A stretch of DNA of 37,934 bases, from positions 1,403,278 through 1,441,211 of the forward strand of contig NZ_DF967965.1 of NCBI RefSeq assembly GCF_001050195.2, read 5' to 3'. This DNA is from Anaerolinea thermolimosa (GTDB lineage Bacteria > Chloroflexota > Anaerolineae > Anaerolineales > Anaerolineaceae). Positions 31,008 through 37,934 of the stretch are shown here, in pieces. The notes below the pieces were generated by a model. That model worked only from the letters and a program-made list of their open reading frames with translations, did not search any database and had not been told where the DNA came from. Within the stretch, counting starts at the first letter, position 1. Every line of letters begins with the position of its first letter. Position numbers and translations under genes: made by a program.

Positions 31008-31661
31008 ATGGATCACAGACAACGGTCAGGAAGAATAATAATTGCTCTTCTATTGATTCTAATGGGAGCAGTCGCCCTGTTTGCCAATTTAGGTATATTA
31101 ACCCTACCCCTGGTGATTTCAGGCCCTAATTTAATCTGGATGATGTTGTTTGGATTGGGCGGAATCGCTTTCCTGGTATTATTCTTTACCGATCGGGCAA
31201 ACTGGTGGGCAATTATACCTGGCCTGACTTTAGTAGCGTTAGCTATTCTCATAGGGGGATTGCTTCCTCGGCCACTGGAACAGTGGGCCGGAGCTATTTT
31301 CATCGGTCTCCTGTCTTTGAGTTTCTGGGGGGTATTTCTCAGCCGTAGAGAAAACTGGTGGGCAGTGATTCCAGCGGGAGTTCTCCTCTCGGTGGCAGCT
31401 TTAATTTCAGCTGCTGTATCTGGGCTGCAAAGTGAATTATCCGTCGCCATACTCTTCTTCGGGATGGGATTAACTTTCCTGTTGCTGAACTGGCTTCCAT
31501 CCCCCGTACAGGGAAGCCGTTGGCCATTGATCCCGGCCGCAGTTTTGGCAATTTTAGGATTGTTTTTCTTGATCGGTGCCGGTCAATCTATCAATTGGCT
31601 TGTCGGGGTAATTCTCATCATCGCCGGAGCATGGATTTTCTATCGATCTTTCCGCGGGTAG
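31008..31661 (+). CDS. LiaI/DUF5668-like membrane protein
   Basis: 217 residues from the ATG at 31008, with AAAGGAAGG upstream. Eight or so hydrophobic helices in repeated units headed by a Trp motif: ANWWAIIPGLTLVALAILIG, ENWWAVIPAGVLLSVAALIS, SRWPLIPAAVLAILGLFFLI. The first unit (GRIIIALLLILMGAVALFAN) matches the LiaI N-terminal helix pair. It is the closest relative in the window of the protein at 17936. It is divergent from padR (138-bp gap) and precedes tatA/B. A structural or stress-related membrane role is likely, but the function is not known. Confidence 0.8.
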   Translation: MDHRQRSGRIIIALLLILMGAVALFANLGILTLPLVISGPNLIWMMLFGLGGIAFLVLFFTDRANWWAIIPGLTLVALAILIGGLLPRPLEQWAGAIFIGLLSLSFWGVFLSRRENWWAVIPAGVLLSVAALISAAVSGLQSELSVAILFFGMGLTFLLLNWLPSPVQGSRWPLIPAAVLAILGLFFLIGAGQSINWLVGVILIIAGAWIFYRSFRG

Positions 31662-31772
31662 AGAGGCTAGTCTCATCTTTTTCTCAAATTCATCGGGTAT
31701 AATGCAAACGTGTTAATGAACGTATGATTAACCCGAACGATAACCTTTACCCCAAAGGACCTGTATCGTTTT

Positions 31773-32315
31773 ATGCAAATCTTCAATATCGGCCCCGTAG
31801 AACTGATACTCATTCTTCTGATTATGTTCATCCTTCTCGGTCCAGAAGGAATGTTACGAACCGCACGCCAGATTGGTTCATGGATTCGAGCCCTCGTACG
31901 CTCCCCGGTATGGAGAGATATCATGGGATATTCCAAAGAAATCCGTGAACTCCCCACCAAGATTGTACGAGAAACGGGCCTGGACGAAGACCTGGAAGAA
32001 ATCCGCAAGACTACCGCAGGGGTGGCAAAGGACCTCGAGACTACTGTAGATGAAGCTAACAAGGAAATCGAAAAATCGATTAAGGAAGCCAATCAACAGA
32101 TTGAACAGTCCCTTAAGGAAACCGGGAAAGTAGAAGTAAGAATTGATCCCCGCCCGCCTTCAGAATCTCACCCCATTACCAGTCCGGTTTCCTCCGTAAC
32201 ATCGGCGTCTTCAAATAATGGAGGAGAACCAGCTACAATAAGCTCTCCACCCATCCCGCCAGCCCAAACCTACCATAAGTATTCATCGGCGGACGACGAA
32301 GAGGAAGAAGAGTAG
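31773..32315 (+). CDS. Twin-arginine translocation protein TatA/TatB
   Basis: 180 residues. The N-terminal helix MQIFNIGPVELILILLIMFI with the polar residue after GP, the hinge LLGPEGMLRTAR and the amphipathic helix RTARQIGSWIRALVRS are diagnostic of TatA/TatB. The long central coiled-coil-like acidic/basic region (EEIRKTTAGVAKDLETTVDE) and Pro/Ser-rich tail ending in a run of Glu are closer to TatB than TatA. It works with TatC to export folded twin-arginine proteins. The FG of canonical TatA is LG here. It lies convergent to tatC, an unusual order for a Tat operon. Confidence 0.9.
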   Translation: MQIFNIGPVELILILLIMFILLGPEGMLRTARQIGSWIRALVRSPVWRDIMGYSKEIRELPTKIVRETGLDEDLEEIRKTTAGVAKDLETTVDEANKEIEKSIKEANQQIEQSLKETGKVEVRIDPRPPSESHPITSPVSSVTSASSNNGGEPATISSPPIPPAQTYHKYSSADDEEEEE

Positions 32316-32337
32316 GCTATAGGTATATAAGTAAACG

Positions 32338-32369
32338 AAAAGGTCCGGTCAGTAATTTCCGGACCTTTT
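32338..32369. terminator. Bidirectional intrinsic terminator between tatA/B and tatC
   Basis: AAAAGGTCCGG (32338-32348), 10-nt loop and CCGGACCTTTT (32359-32369) make an 11-bp perfect stem, followed by T-rich sequence on the plus strand and preceded by A-rich sequence that becomes T-rich on the minus strand, so it can stop both convergent genes. Confidence 0.9.
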
Positions 32370-32375
32370 ATTTAT

Positions 32376-33113
32376 TTATTGATCAGGATTTTCTTGATTA
32401 CGCCGGTTTTGTTTGGGATTAGCAACATAGGCAAACAAACAGCTCAGTAAATACAGTAAGAAGAGGGGAACCATCAGAATGGACATGTTCACGGGATCAG
32501 GAGTAGGGGTCACTACTGCAGCAACAATAGCAATGATGACAATTGCGAACCGCCACTGTTTTAACAGGCTATGGGCTGTGACCAGATTCAACTTTGCAAG
32601 CAAAAAAACAACCAGCGGAGTCTCGAAGCTTACTCCAATCCAAAACATTAAATTGGTTACAAAATTAATGTAATTGGATAATCGAGGAAGTGTCTGCACA
32701 CCCAGAACACTCACCAGAAATGGAATTGCAGCTGGAAGCATCACAAAATAAGAAAAGGCCACACCACTGACAAATAACAGAGTCGCTATTGGAATAAAGA
32801 AATAGAGCATCCTTTTTTCGTGCGGATACAGTCCTGGAGCAACAAACCAAAGAATTTGAAGCAAGATAAAAGGTAAAGCGAGAATAAAACCACTTAAAAG
32901 GGAAACCCGGAAAAAAACTCCAACATTTTCAGTAACTTCAATTGAAACAATATTTTTCAGTCCCCCAATTGGGCGGGCCAGGATCTCAATGGCATTTTGA
33001 GCAAACATAAAGCTAATCAGGGTTGTAACTACAAGAGATATTAATGCCCAGAAAAGCCGTGTTCGCAATTCGGAGACATGCTCCCAAATATCCATTTCCT
33101 TTGAGTTTGCCAT
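32376..33113 (-). CDS. tatC: Sec-independent translocase subunit TatC
   Basis: 245 residues, six membrane helices. TatC landmarks: IWEHVSELRTRLFWALISLV at the N-terminus with the signal-peptide-binding HxxELRxR, then FVAPGLYPHEKRMLYFFIPI (ApGLyxhEr), SNYINFVTNLMFWIGVSFET, and AVVTPTPDPVNMSILMVPLF (TPTPDpxs) near the C-terminus. TatC recognises twin-arginine signal peptides. It begins 87 bp after the phosphatase gene stop. Its ribosome-binding site is weak. Confidence 0.96.
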   Translation of the reverse strand: MANSKEMDIWEHVSELRTRLFWALISLVVTTLISFMFAQNAIEILARPIGGLKNIVSIEVTENVGVFFRVSLLSGFILALPFILLQILWFVAPGLYPHEKRMLYFFIPIATLLFVSGVAFSYFVMLPAAIPFLVSVLGVQTLPRLSNYINFVTNLMFWIGVSFETPLVVFLLAKLNLVTAHSLLKQWRFAIVIIAIVAAVVTPTPDPVNMSILMVPLFLLYLLSCLFAYVANPKQNRRNQENPDQ

Positions 33114-33200
33114 GGATAATTTCCCTTAAAACGAGCTCAAAAAGGTTTAGCGAGAACCAATTGTAATCCAATCGTTCATGGATTGGGAAGAATAAGAAGA

Positions 33201-33770
33201 TTATAAGTTGCCACACCCACGGAGGTAATATTGCTCGAATCGGATAAGGGTGTCCATTTGTGGAGGGGTAATATAAATAAAGGGACGGACTTTTTTAATT
33301 AGAGCCAGAGCATCCACTAAACTTAATCCTGTAGATATCAAATAAGCTGCGGCCATAGTTGGGGCACGCCCCACACCAGCTCCACAGTGAATATATACTT
33401 TTCCGCCATCGTCAATAATTCTTTGAATGAACTCAACCCCTGAAAACAATTGTTCCATCGAAGGGGCCTGATCATCAATGGTTGGGAGGTAACAGTAATA
33501 TTGAGGAGCCAAACCCAACCTGGCATCATCTTTTTCAATCCTCAGGTTTACCACCGCATGGATTCCCTGTTTTTGGAGATATTTCAATCCATTATGTCGG
33601 TATTGTGGCCCAACAAAAATGCTCGAAGTTACCTGACTGAATTGGAGTAGGGGTATCCCGGTCAACAGGGGCACACCGCGCGCATAAAGCCAGAGTAAAG
33701 ATGTACGAATTCCTTGATCCCTGATCCGGCGGCAAAGAATGTTCCAACCCTTCTTTATGGCATCTATCAT
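33201..33770 (-). CDS. Dual-specificity protein phosphatase
   Basis: 189 residues from the ATG at 33770, with GGGAGGT upstream. The P-loop is VYIHCGAGVGRAPTMAAAYL with catalytic Cys129 and Arg135 (CX5R); Asp99/100 in LPTIDDQAP is the likely general acid. The N-terminal segment KKGWNILCRRIRDQGIRTSL is an extension typical of bacterial DSP-like proteins, and QVTSSIFVGPQYR starts the fold. It removes phosphate from Ser/Thr/Tyr or another phospho-ester; the target is unknown. It lies between tatC and an MFS gene on the same strand. Confidence 0.9.
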   Translation of the reverse strand: MIDAIKKGWNILCRRIRDQGIRTSLLWLYARGVPLLTGIPLLQFSQVTSSIFVGPQYRHNGLKYLQKQGIHAVVNLRIEKDDARLGLAPQYYCYLPTIDDQAPSMEQLFSGVEFIQRIIDDGGKVYIHCGAGVGRAPTMAAAYLISTGLSLVDALALIKKVRPFIYITPPQMDTLIRFEQYYLRGCGNL

Positions 33771-33807
33771 CGAGCACTTACCTCCCTACACTCATAAAAG
33801 GATTGTT

Positions 33808-35016
33808 TTAACCCGGTTGATTCAAACTACGGGAGGAAGTTTTTCGATTGTTGCGGAGGACAAGAATAAAGATTACCGTTGAAACCAGCAAACTGATGAG
33901 AATGGCCAGCATCGTAATTCGAGGCCCAACAGGAATAAATAGCTGCCCTATGATCCATGGAAGAAACATTCCTCCCGAACTGGCCCCGACAAAGAACCAG
34001 CTTGTTATTTTGCCGGTAATTTGCATTTTTTGCTGGGCAAGATTAATCAAAGTGGGGAAAATGGAGGCCATGAAAATCCCGGTTCCTATCGTTCCAATAA
34101 TTAATGCAGTTGGAGAATACGAAAACAGGTTAATGATTCCGAGGCTAAGTAAACATCCAGCAAGGTCAATACCCAGCATGACTCCTGGACGAAGGCGAGA
34201 GGCAATAGGAATGGCTAGAAGTCGGCCAATGGTAAGGGCTCCCCAGAATAATGAGGTGAGGTATGCAGCGGAGGTTTCTGTGCCAAGGCCCATGTTAATC
34301 GTATATGTATAAACCCAACCACCAAAGGATGACTCAGCACCCACATATAAGAAGAAGAACATCACCAAAAGTGCCAATAGATAAGTATTTGTACGACTCT
34401 CCAACGGACGAGACTCGTCTTTTTGAAATTGAGGGCTGGGAACTCGAACAATCCATGCGGCAATAGGAAGCATTATTAATCCCAATACCCAGTAAGCCCA
34501 TCGATAACTCCCTGAAAGTGAGATAGCCTGGGCAACAATAACCGGAGAGAGAAGAGCCCCAATCCCAAAAGTAAAATGCAACCCATTCATATAAGGGCCG
34601 ACTCGATCCTGATGCAACCAGACAAGTAAGGTGTTTCCCCCGACATCCACCGTTCCTTCCGTAAAACCAACGAGAAGGATCACAATTGCCAAAAGCCATA
34701 GGTAAGGGATCAAAGGGACAGCCATCAGGAGAGCACCGGCCAGGAACAAAGCCAGGCCCATCACCGGGTTTCCAGGCTTTTTATCATACAGACGTCCAGC
34801 GTTGATCGAACCAAGCAAGTAACCGAGAGACCGCATAACGAATAAAAAACTGATCCGAGAAATATCAGTTCGGGTAGTTTCAGCAAGTCCCGGGAGCGTT
34901 GGCCCTAAAGAGGCTGTGGTTAAACCAAGTGCAATAAAGGCTGCATAATAAATCAATGTTTTTATAATCATAAAGCCAGAGCGAGTTTCAAGGGCTTTCG
35001 GTTTGAGTTCATTCAT
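33808..35016 (-). CDS. MFS transporter, FucP/MFSD4-like
   Basis: 402 residues with twelve membrane helices (TLIYYAAFIALGLTTASLGP, LLAIVILLVGFTEGTVDVGG). The sequence GNTLLVWLHQDRVGPYMNGLHFTFG matches the FucP-like branch of the MFS, in which fucose and glucose-type sugars are carried, and the loop GRLYDKKPGNP stands in the GxxxDRxGRR place. The sugar cluster is 6 kb away, so a link is possible but weak. It could also carry another solute. It probably shares a transcript with the phosphatase, 37 bp downstream. Confidence 0.82.
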   Translation of the reverse strand: MNELKPKALETRSGFMIIKTLIYYAAFIALGLTTASLGPTLPGLAETTRTDISRISFLFVMRSLGYLLGSINAGRLYDKKPGNPVMGLALFLAGALLMAVPLIPYLWLLAIVILLVGFTEGTVDVGGNTLLVWLHQDRVGPYMNGLHFTFGIGALLSPVIVAQAISLSGSYRWAYWVLGLIMLPIAAWIVRVPSPQFQKDESRPLESRTNTYLLALLVMFFFLYVGAESSFGGWVYTYTINMGLGTETSAAYLTSLFWGALTIGRLLAIPIASRLRPGVMLGIDLAGCLLSLGIINLFSYSPTALIIGTIGTGIFMASIFPTLINLAQQKMQITGKITSWFFVGASSGGMFLPWIIGQLFIPVGPRITMLAILISLLVSTVIFILVLRNNRKTSSRSLNQPG

Positions 35017-35175
35017 GGAATCAGTCCTGGAATTTGAAAAGTTACAAAATTATACCCTGAGATATGTCTTGAATATCTCGATACTCTTGATAAACACTAT
35101 GTTATGGTTTTCTTAATGAGGAAATTCCATCCCTATTCTGAGGGTTATTACCTGTATAATCAAACTCAACAGATA

Positions 35176-35188
35176 AGGATTTTATCCT
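35176..35188 (+). promoter_or_regulatory. Mini-hairpin enclosing the ribosome-binding site of the ParB/USP gene
   Basis: AGGAT (35176-35180), loop TTT and ATCCT (35184-35188), directly abutting the ATG at 35189. The Shine-Dalgarno sequence is one strand of the stem, the same design as at ctaA. TATAAT at 35155-35160 is the likely -10 box. Confidence 0.5.
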
Positions 35189-36937
35189 ATGGTTTCACCA
35201 TCTTCCTTCAGACATAATGATGCATTAAGTGACTTTTACGATGCTCGAAGGAAAGCTACTTTTGAAGCCGTTTTAGCACGGATTCGCGGAAAATCCCCGA
35301 CCTTGCTCCCCTATGACGAGATTCGATCAAAGCTTGGTGGTATTGAACAGGCACATCGAGAATTACAGGAGATTCCTCTGGATGCCATTATTGGTACCGT
35401 CAGCCGATATAATGACTTTACGCGTTCGCTTCTTCCCATGAACCCTTCAGATGGCAATCGCTGGGCGAATGTACGGGTTGCAGCCGAAACCCTGGAGGGT
35501 TTACCCCCCATTGAAGTCTATCAGGTCGGAGATGCCTATTTTATTTTAGATGGTCATCATCGCGCTTCAGTTGCACGCGAGTTGGGGGCTACCCATATTC
35601 AAGCCTACGTTCGTAAGGTGCAAACTCGGGTACCCCTTACTCCCGAGGACCAAATTGAGGATATTATCCTGAAAGCTGAATATACAGAATTCCTCAAACA
35701 AACCAGGCTTGATGAGTTACGCCCGGGAGCCAATCTTGTAGTAACTGCACCTGGGGTATACGAAAAACTCTTGGAACACATTTCCGTTCATCGGTATTTT
35801 CAAGGGATTGACGAAAACCGACCTGTTCCGTACGAAGAGGCAGTGGTTCACTGGTACGACACCGTCTATCAGCCAGTAGTAAAAATCATCCGGAGTCTAA
35901 ATATCCTTCGGTATTTTCCTGGTAGAACCGAGACAGACCTTTACTTATGGATAACAGAACATCGAGCTTATCTGGAGAGCGAGCTGGGTTGGAAAATCAA
36001 TTTAATAACCGCTGCCCAGGATTTATCGGATCGATTCAGCCCCAAGATGAAGCGTCTGATTCGCCGAATCGTTCGTCATCTGGTTGATTTATTAACTCCA
36101 GATGAACTGGAGCCAAGTATTCCGCCTGGTGAATGGCGGAAGCAGAGGGTTACCGATCCGAAGAATCCATCGTTATTTAACACGATTCTGATTGCTTTAC
36201 CCGGGGATGAAGCCTCATGGAGAGCCATGGAAATGGCATTATTCGTGGCCTCGCTTGAAAAATCTTTTTTGGGAGGTCTCCATGTAGTCTCCGTCAGGCA
36301 ATCGCCTCCTCACGATCAAATCCATAAATTAAAGGAAAAATTTCAACAGCTATGTGAAGAGAAAAATATCGAGGGAAATCTAACCATCGAGACCGGCGAA
36401 GTCTCACGTGTAATACTCGATCGTGCTCACTGGGCCGATTTACTGGTTCTACGCCTACTCTTTCCACCTCCTCTCAAGGTGTTCTCAAGGCTACGCTCAG
36501 GAATTCGGCAATTAATTCGGCTTAGCCCGGTCCCTTTATTAGTTTTTCCAGCAGGAGGAATTCCGGAATTCTCGGAAATTGTGCTGGCTTATGGTGGTGG
36601 ACCTAGAGCTGACGAAGCCCTTTTCCTGGCTACTTATTTTTCCTCAAAACATCAGATTCCTTTACAGGTAATTACTGTGGATCGGGGCCGGCCGGGAGAC
36701 AATACCCTTGAAGCAAAAGCCCGGGGTTATCTTGAGTCTCACAATATTCCTTCTGCCAGGTTTGTTCACCAGAGAGGAAACCCAGCCAGGGTCATTCTGG
36801 ACTTTACACGGTATAAGTCGAATGCTTTAATCGTGATGGGAGGATATGAAGGAAATTTAATACGCGAGTTACTTTTTGGCAGTACCGTAGACCGGGTTTT
36901 ATGGTCAACCAAGCATCCGGTTTTAATTTGCCACTAG
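35189..36937 (+). CDS. ParB/sulfiredoxin-like domain fused to two universal stress protein domains
   Basis: 582 residues. N-terminal ParB/Srx-like nucleotide-binding domain: EIPLDAIIGTVSRYNDFTRS and YFILDGHHRASVARELGATH with GHHR at 122-125. A helical middle region (about 150-320) has HWYDTVYQPVVKIIRSLNIL. Two USP domains follow: the first from about 331 (NTILIALPGDEASWRAMEMA), the second from about 468 (EIVLAYGGGPRADEALFLAT) to VLICH. The ATP-binding pattern GX2GX9G[ST] is clear in the second, GGYEGNLIRELLFGST; it is not evident in the first. The combination suggests a nucleotide-responsive stress protein. The specific activity is unknown, and DNA binding or cleavage is not shown. It overlaps the last 4 bp of the convergent gene. 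Confidence 0.8.
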   Translation: MVSPSSFRHNDALSDFYDARRKATFEAVLARIRGKSPTLLPYDEIRSKLGGIEQAHRELQEIPLDAIIGTVSRYNDFTRSLLPMNPSDGNRWANVRVAAETLEGLPPIEVYQVGDAYFILDGHHRASVARELGATHIQAYVRKVQTRVPLTPEDQIEDIILKAEYTEFLKQTRLDELRPGANLVVTAPGVYEKLLEHISVHRYFQGIDENRPVPYEEAVVHWYDTVYQPVVKIIRSLNILRYFPGRTETDLYLWITEHRAYLESELGWKINLITAAQDLSDRFSPKMKRLIRRIVRHLVDLLTPDELEPSIPPGEWRKQRVTDPKNPSLFNTILIALPGDEASWRAMEMALFVASLEKSFLGGLHVVSVRQSPPHDQIHKLKEKFQQLCEEKNIEGNLTIETGEVSRVILDRAHWADLLVLRLLFPPPLKVFSRLRSGIRQLIRLSPVPLLVFPAGGIPEFSEIVLAYGGGPRADEALFLATYFSSKHQIPLQVITVDRGRPGDNTLEAKARGYLESHNIPSARFVHQRGNPARVILDFTRYKSNALIVMGGYEGNLIRELLFGSTVDRVLWSTKHPVLICH

Positions 36938-37674
36938 CTTAACAAATCATCAGGCGATCCATATCCTTTACTATTCAAGACTAATCGCACTAATGCCTTT
37001 AACAGGAAGGCCTGATTGACAAACAAACGGGCAACATCCGAGCCGTCTTCCGGACTTCCTTCCCAGATATACATTCCCGCAGGTGTCAGAATTGTCAACC
37101 GCACCTCACCATCTGAAACTGGTTCTTCTGAATGAAATTGCTCCAGTTGCCCCATAGGTCGAGCCATTTGAATCCCCTCAAAAATCATGGGAGTGATCGT
37201 ATCATCATAAGTATCCCAGAGAATCGTTCCTCCTTGATGGTTAATGTAACGAGCAGTTCCATCGGCATAGGTGGCAAATAAATCTGAGGTTTGATTTTCA
37301 ATTGGAACCTCAATGATAATTCCTAATACTTTGTTAGCAATAGATGGGGGTGGAGTCTTCCCTAATCGTCGAAGATTGTGCCATGCCCAAAGTTCAATAA
37401 GAGACTCACGTGCAATCAAGGTAATTGCGCGCAGATACTTGGCAGCTTCTTGTAAGTTTCCACGATTCCATTCCAGATGAGCGGCTAAAATCAAAGTCCA
37501 CGGAATCCGACTGATCTCATCTTCAACCAGTGTATCAGCTTCCTCCATGTTGCCCTGCTGGATCAGATCTACCGCATGAGCAAAATCATCGTCACGATCA
37601 CTCGAAAGATTCATGACGATAGCCTCAAGATCCCAGTCCGGATAAATTAAAGAGCGATTTTGAAATGACACCAC
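36934..37674 (-). CDS. Uncharacterised protein with an N-terminal TPR-like part
   Basis: 246 residues from a GTG at 37674, preceded by AAAGGAAG; an ATG at 37614 would remove 20 residues. Residues about 30-100 look like TPR-type helices (DDFAHAVDLIQQGNMEEADT, LILAAHLEWNRGNLQEAAKY). The C-terminal part is beta-rich with YADGTARYINHQGGTILWDT and LTILTPAGMYIWEGSPEDGS, a repetitive look but no named domain. Gene order convergent with the USP gene, 4-bp overlap. Function not known. Confidence 0.7.
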   Translation of the reverse strand: MVSFQNRSLIYPDWDLEAIVMNLSSDRDDDFAHAVDLIQQGNMEEADTLVEDEISRIPWTLILAAHLEWNRGNLQEAAKYLRAITLIARESLIELWAWHNLRRLGKTPPPSIANKVLGIIIEVPIENQTSDLFATYADGTARYINHQGGTILWDTYDDTITPMIFEGIQMARPMGQLEQFHSEEPVSDGEVRLTILTPAGMYIWEGSPEDGSDVARLFVNQAFLLKALVRLVLNSKGYGSPDDLLS

Positions 37675-37934
37675 ATACTTCCTTTCAAACTTGAGTATAT
37701 CGAGACATTCTACTTTCTGTCAACTGTTATAAAAAGTAACCCTTAATTGCCCCTCCCTTCACAGGCACTGGTCGTTTCGAGTCTTGCTCAAAACTCGATA
37801 ACACGACAAAAATAAAAAAACAGTGATCGTTCCAGTATTGGTAAAACATTGGTGAAGGAACAGGAATGAGGGCTACCCCCTGGCGAATTACCAGGGTTAC
37901 GCCATCAAGTCAGCCAGGTGCAAACCACGGGCCA
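37675..37934. other. Non-coding region with several hairpins, runs off the window
   Basis: No ORF. Visible structures: a two-part stem with GTCGT/ACGAC and CGAGT/ACTCG around 37766-37805; CCCTGG/CCAGGG near 37880-37900; and GGT-GCAA-ACC near 37918-37927, a GNRA-type loop. The density of short stems toward the edge suggests a leader or structured RNA belonging to the next gene, but no known riboswitch or RNA family was recognised. The function remains open. Confidence 0.35.

Noticed and set aside
31013-31450. 145-residue minus-strand frame opposite the LiaI-like gene
   Set aside because: It is Arg/Ile/Pro-rich, as expected from the complement of hydrophobic codons, and has no start signals.
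33848-34312. 154-residue plus-strand frame opposite the MFS gene
   Set aside because: Shadow of membrane-protein codons; no signals or family match.
37861-37934. Cobalamin or cyclic-di-GMP (GEMM) riboswitch suggested by a GGTGCAAACC stretch
   Set aside because: The other conserved elements of either class could not be found in the visible part.

Overview
The window looks like a chromosomal segment of a Chloroflexota bacterium, probably class Anaerolineae. This is inferred from gene families (LiaI-like multi-membrane proteins, a ParB/USP fusion, a divergent family-B DNA polymerase cassette, a DUF4432/GH20 sugar cluster, heme A synthase) and not from a marker gene; no rRNA or tRNA gene was seen. 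By eye, the left ~10.7 kb is richer in G+C and carries decayed genes and an insertion sequence. The rest has lower G+C and reads as ordinary chromosome.

Region 1 (1-10.7 kb, accessory in character). The left edge is the 5' part of an IS982-family transposase, inserted into the 3' part of a hemerythrin-like gene that also has a frameshift. Next is a compact same-strand cassette (915-4386): a small LuxR-type HTH protein from a near-consensus leaderless promoter, a RecA-like protein with no proper Walker A, a small helical protein, and a family-B DNA polymerase with no canonical exonuclease motif I and an altered motif C. This is the strongest candidate here for an undescribed system; its make-up recalls mutasome cassettes (RecA-like protein plus specialised polymerase). 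A methyltransferase, an MFS transporter and a DUF488 protein follow on the minus strand, then a thioredoxin-like protein, a decayed membrane-protein gene, a DUF5320/PadR pair, an in-frame fusion of an XRE-cupin regulator to a NifX-like domain, and a ZIP metal transporter.

Region 2 (10.9-21 kb). An MFS transporter and a cobalamin-binding radical SAM protein diverge from heme A synthase (ctaA). An SDR and an FmdB zinc ribbon overlap ctaA convergently. Next come a LiaS/NarX-type histidine kinase, its response regulator, a LiaI-like membrane protein and typA. Two TGTGA-N6-TCACA palindromes, each about 30 bp upstream of a -10 box, suggest shared control of the radical SAM gene and the LiaI-like gene.

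Region 3 (21-31 kb). This is a sugar-catabolism neighbourhood: a fucose/arabinose-isomerase-like protein, a GH20 beta-N-acetylhexosaminidase split by an exact 1150-bp tandem duplication, a RhaD-like aldolase, a DUF4432 epimerase-like protein and a DeoR regulator. The minus-strand run continues upstream with modB, modA and a PadR regulator; no modC is present.

Region 4 (31-37.9 kb). Here are a third LiaI-like membrane protein, convergent tatA/B and tatC around a bidirectional terminator, a dual-specificity phosphatase, an MFS transporter, a ParB-like/double-USP protein and an uncharacterised protein. The last 260 bases are non-coding with several hairpins.

A recurring feature is a -10-like hexamer placed 6-7 nt before an ATG that lacks a Shine-Dalgarno sequence (genes starting at 915, 12193, 16023, 21000 and 28805), which suggests frequent leaderless transcription.
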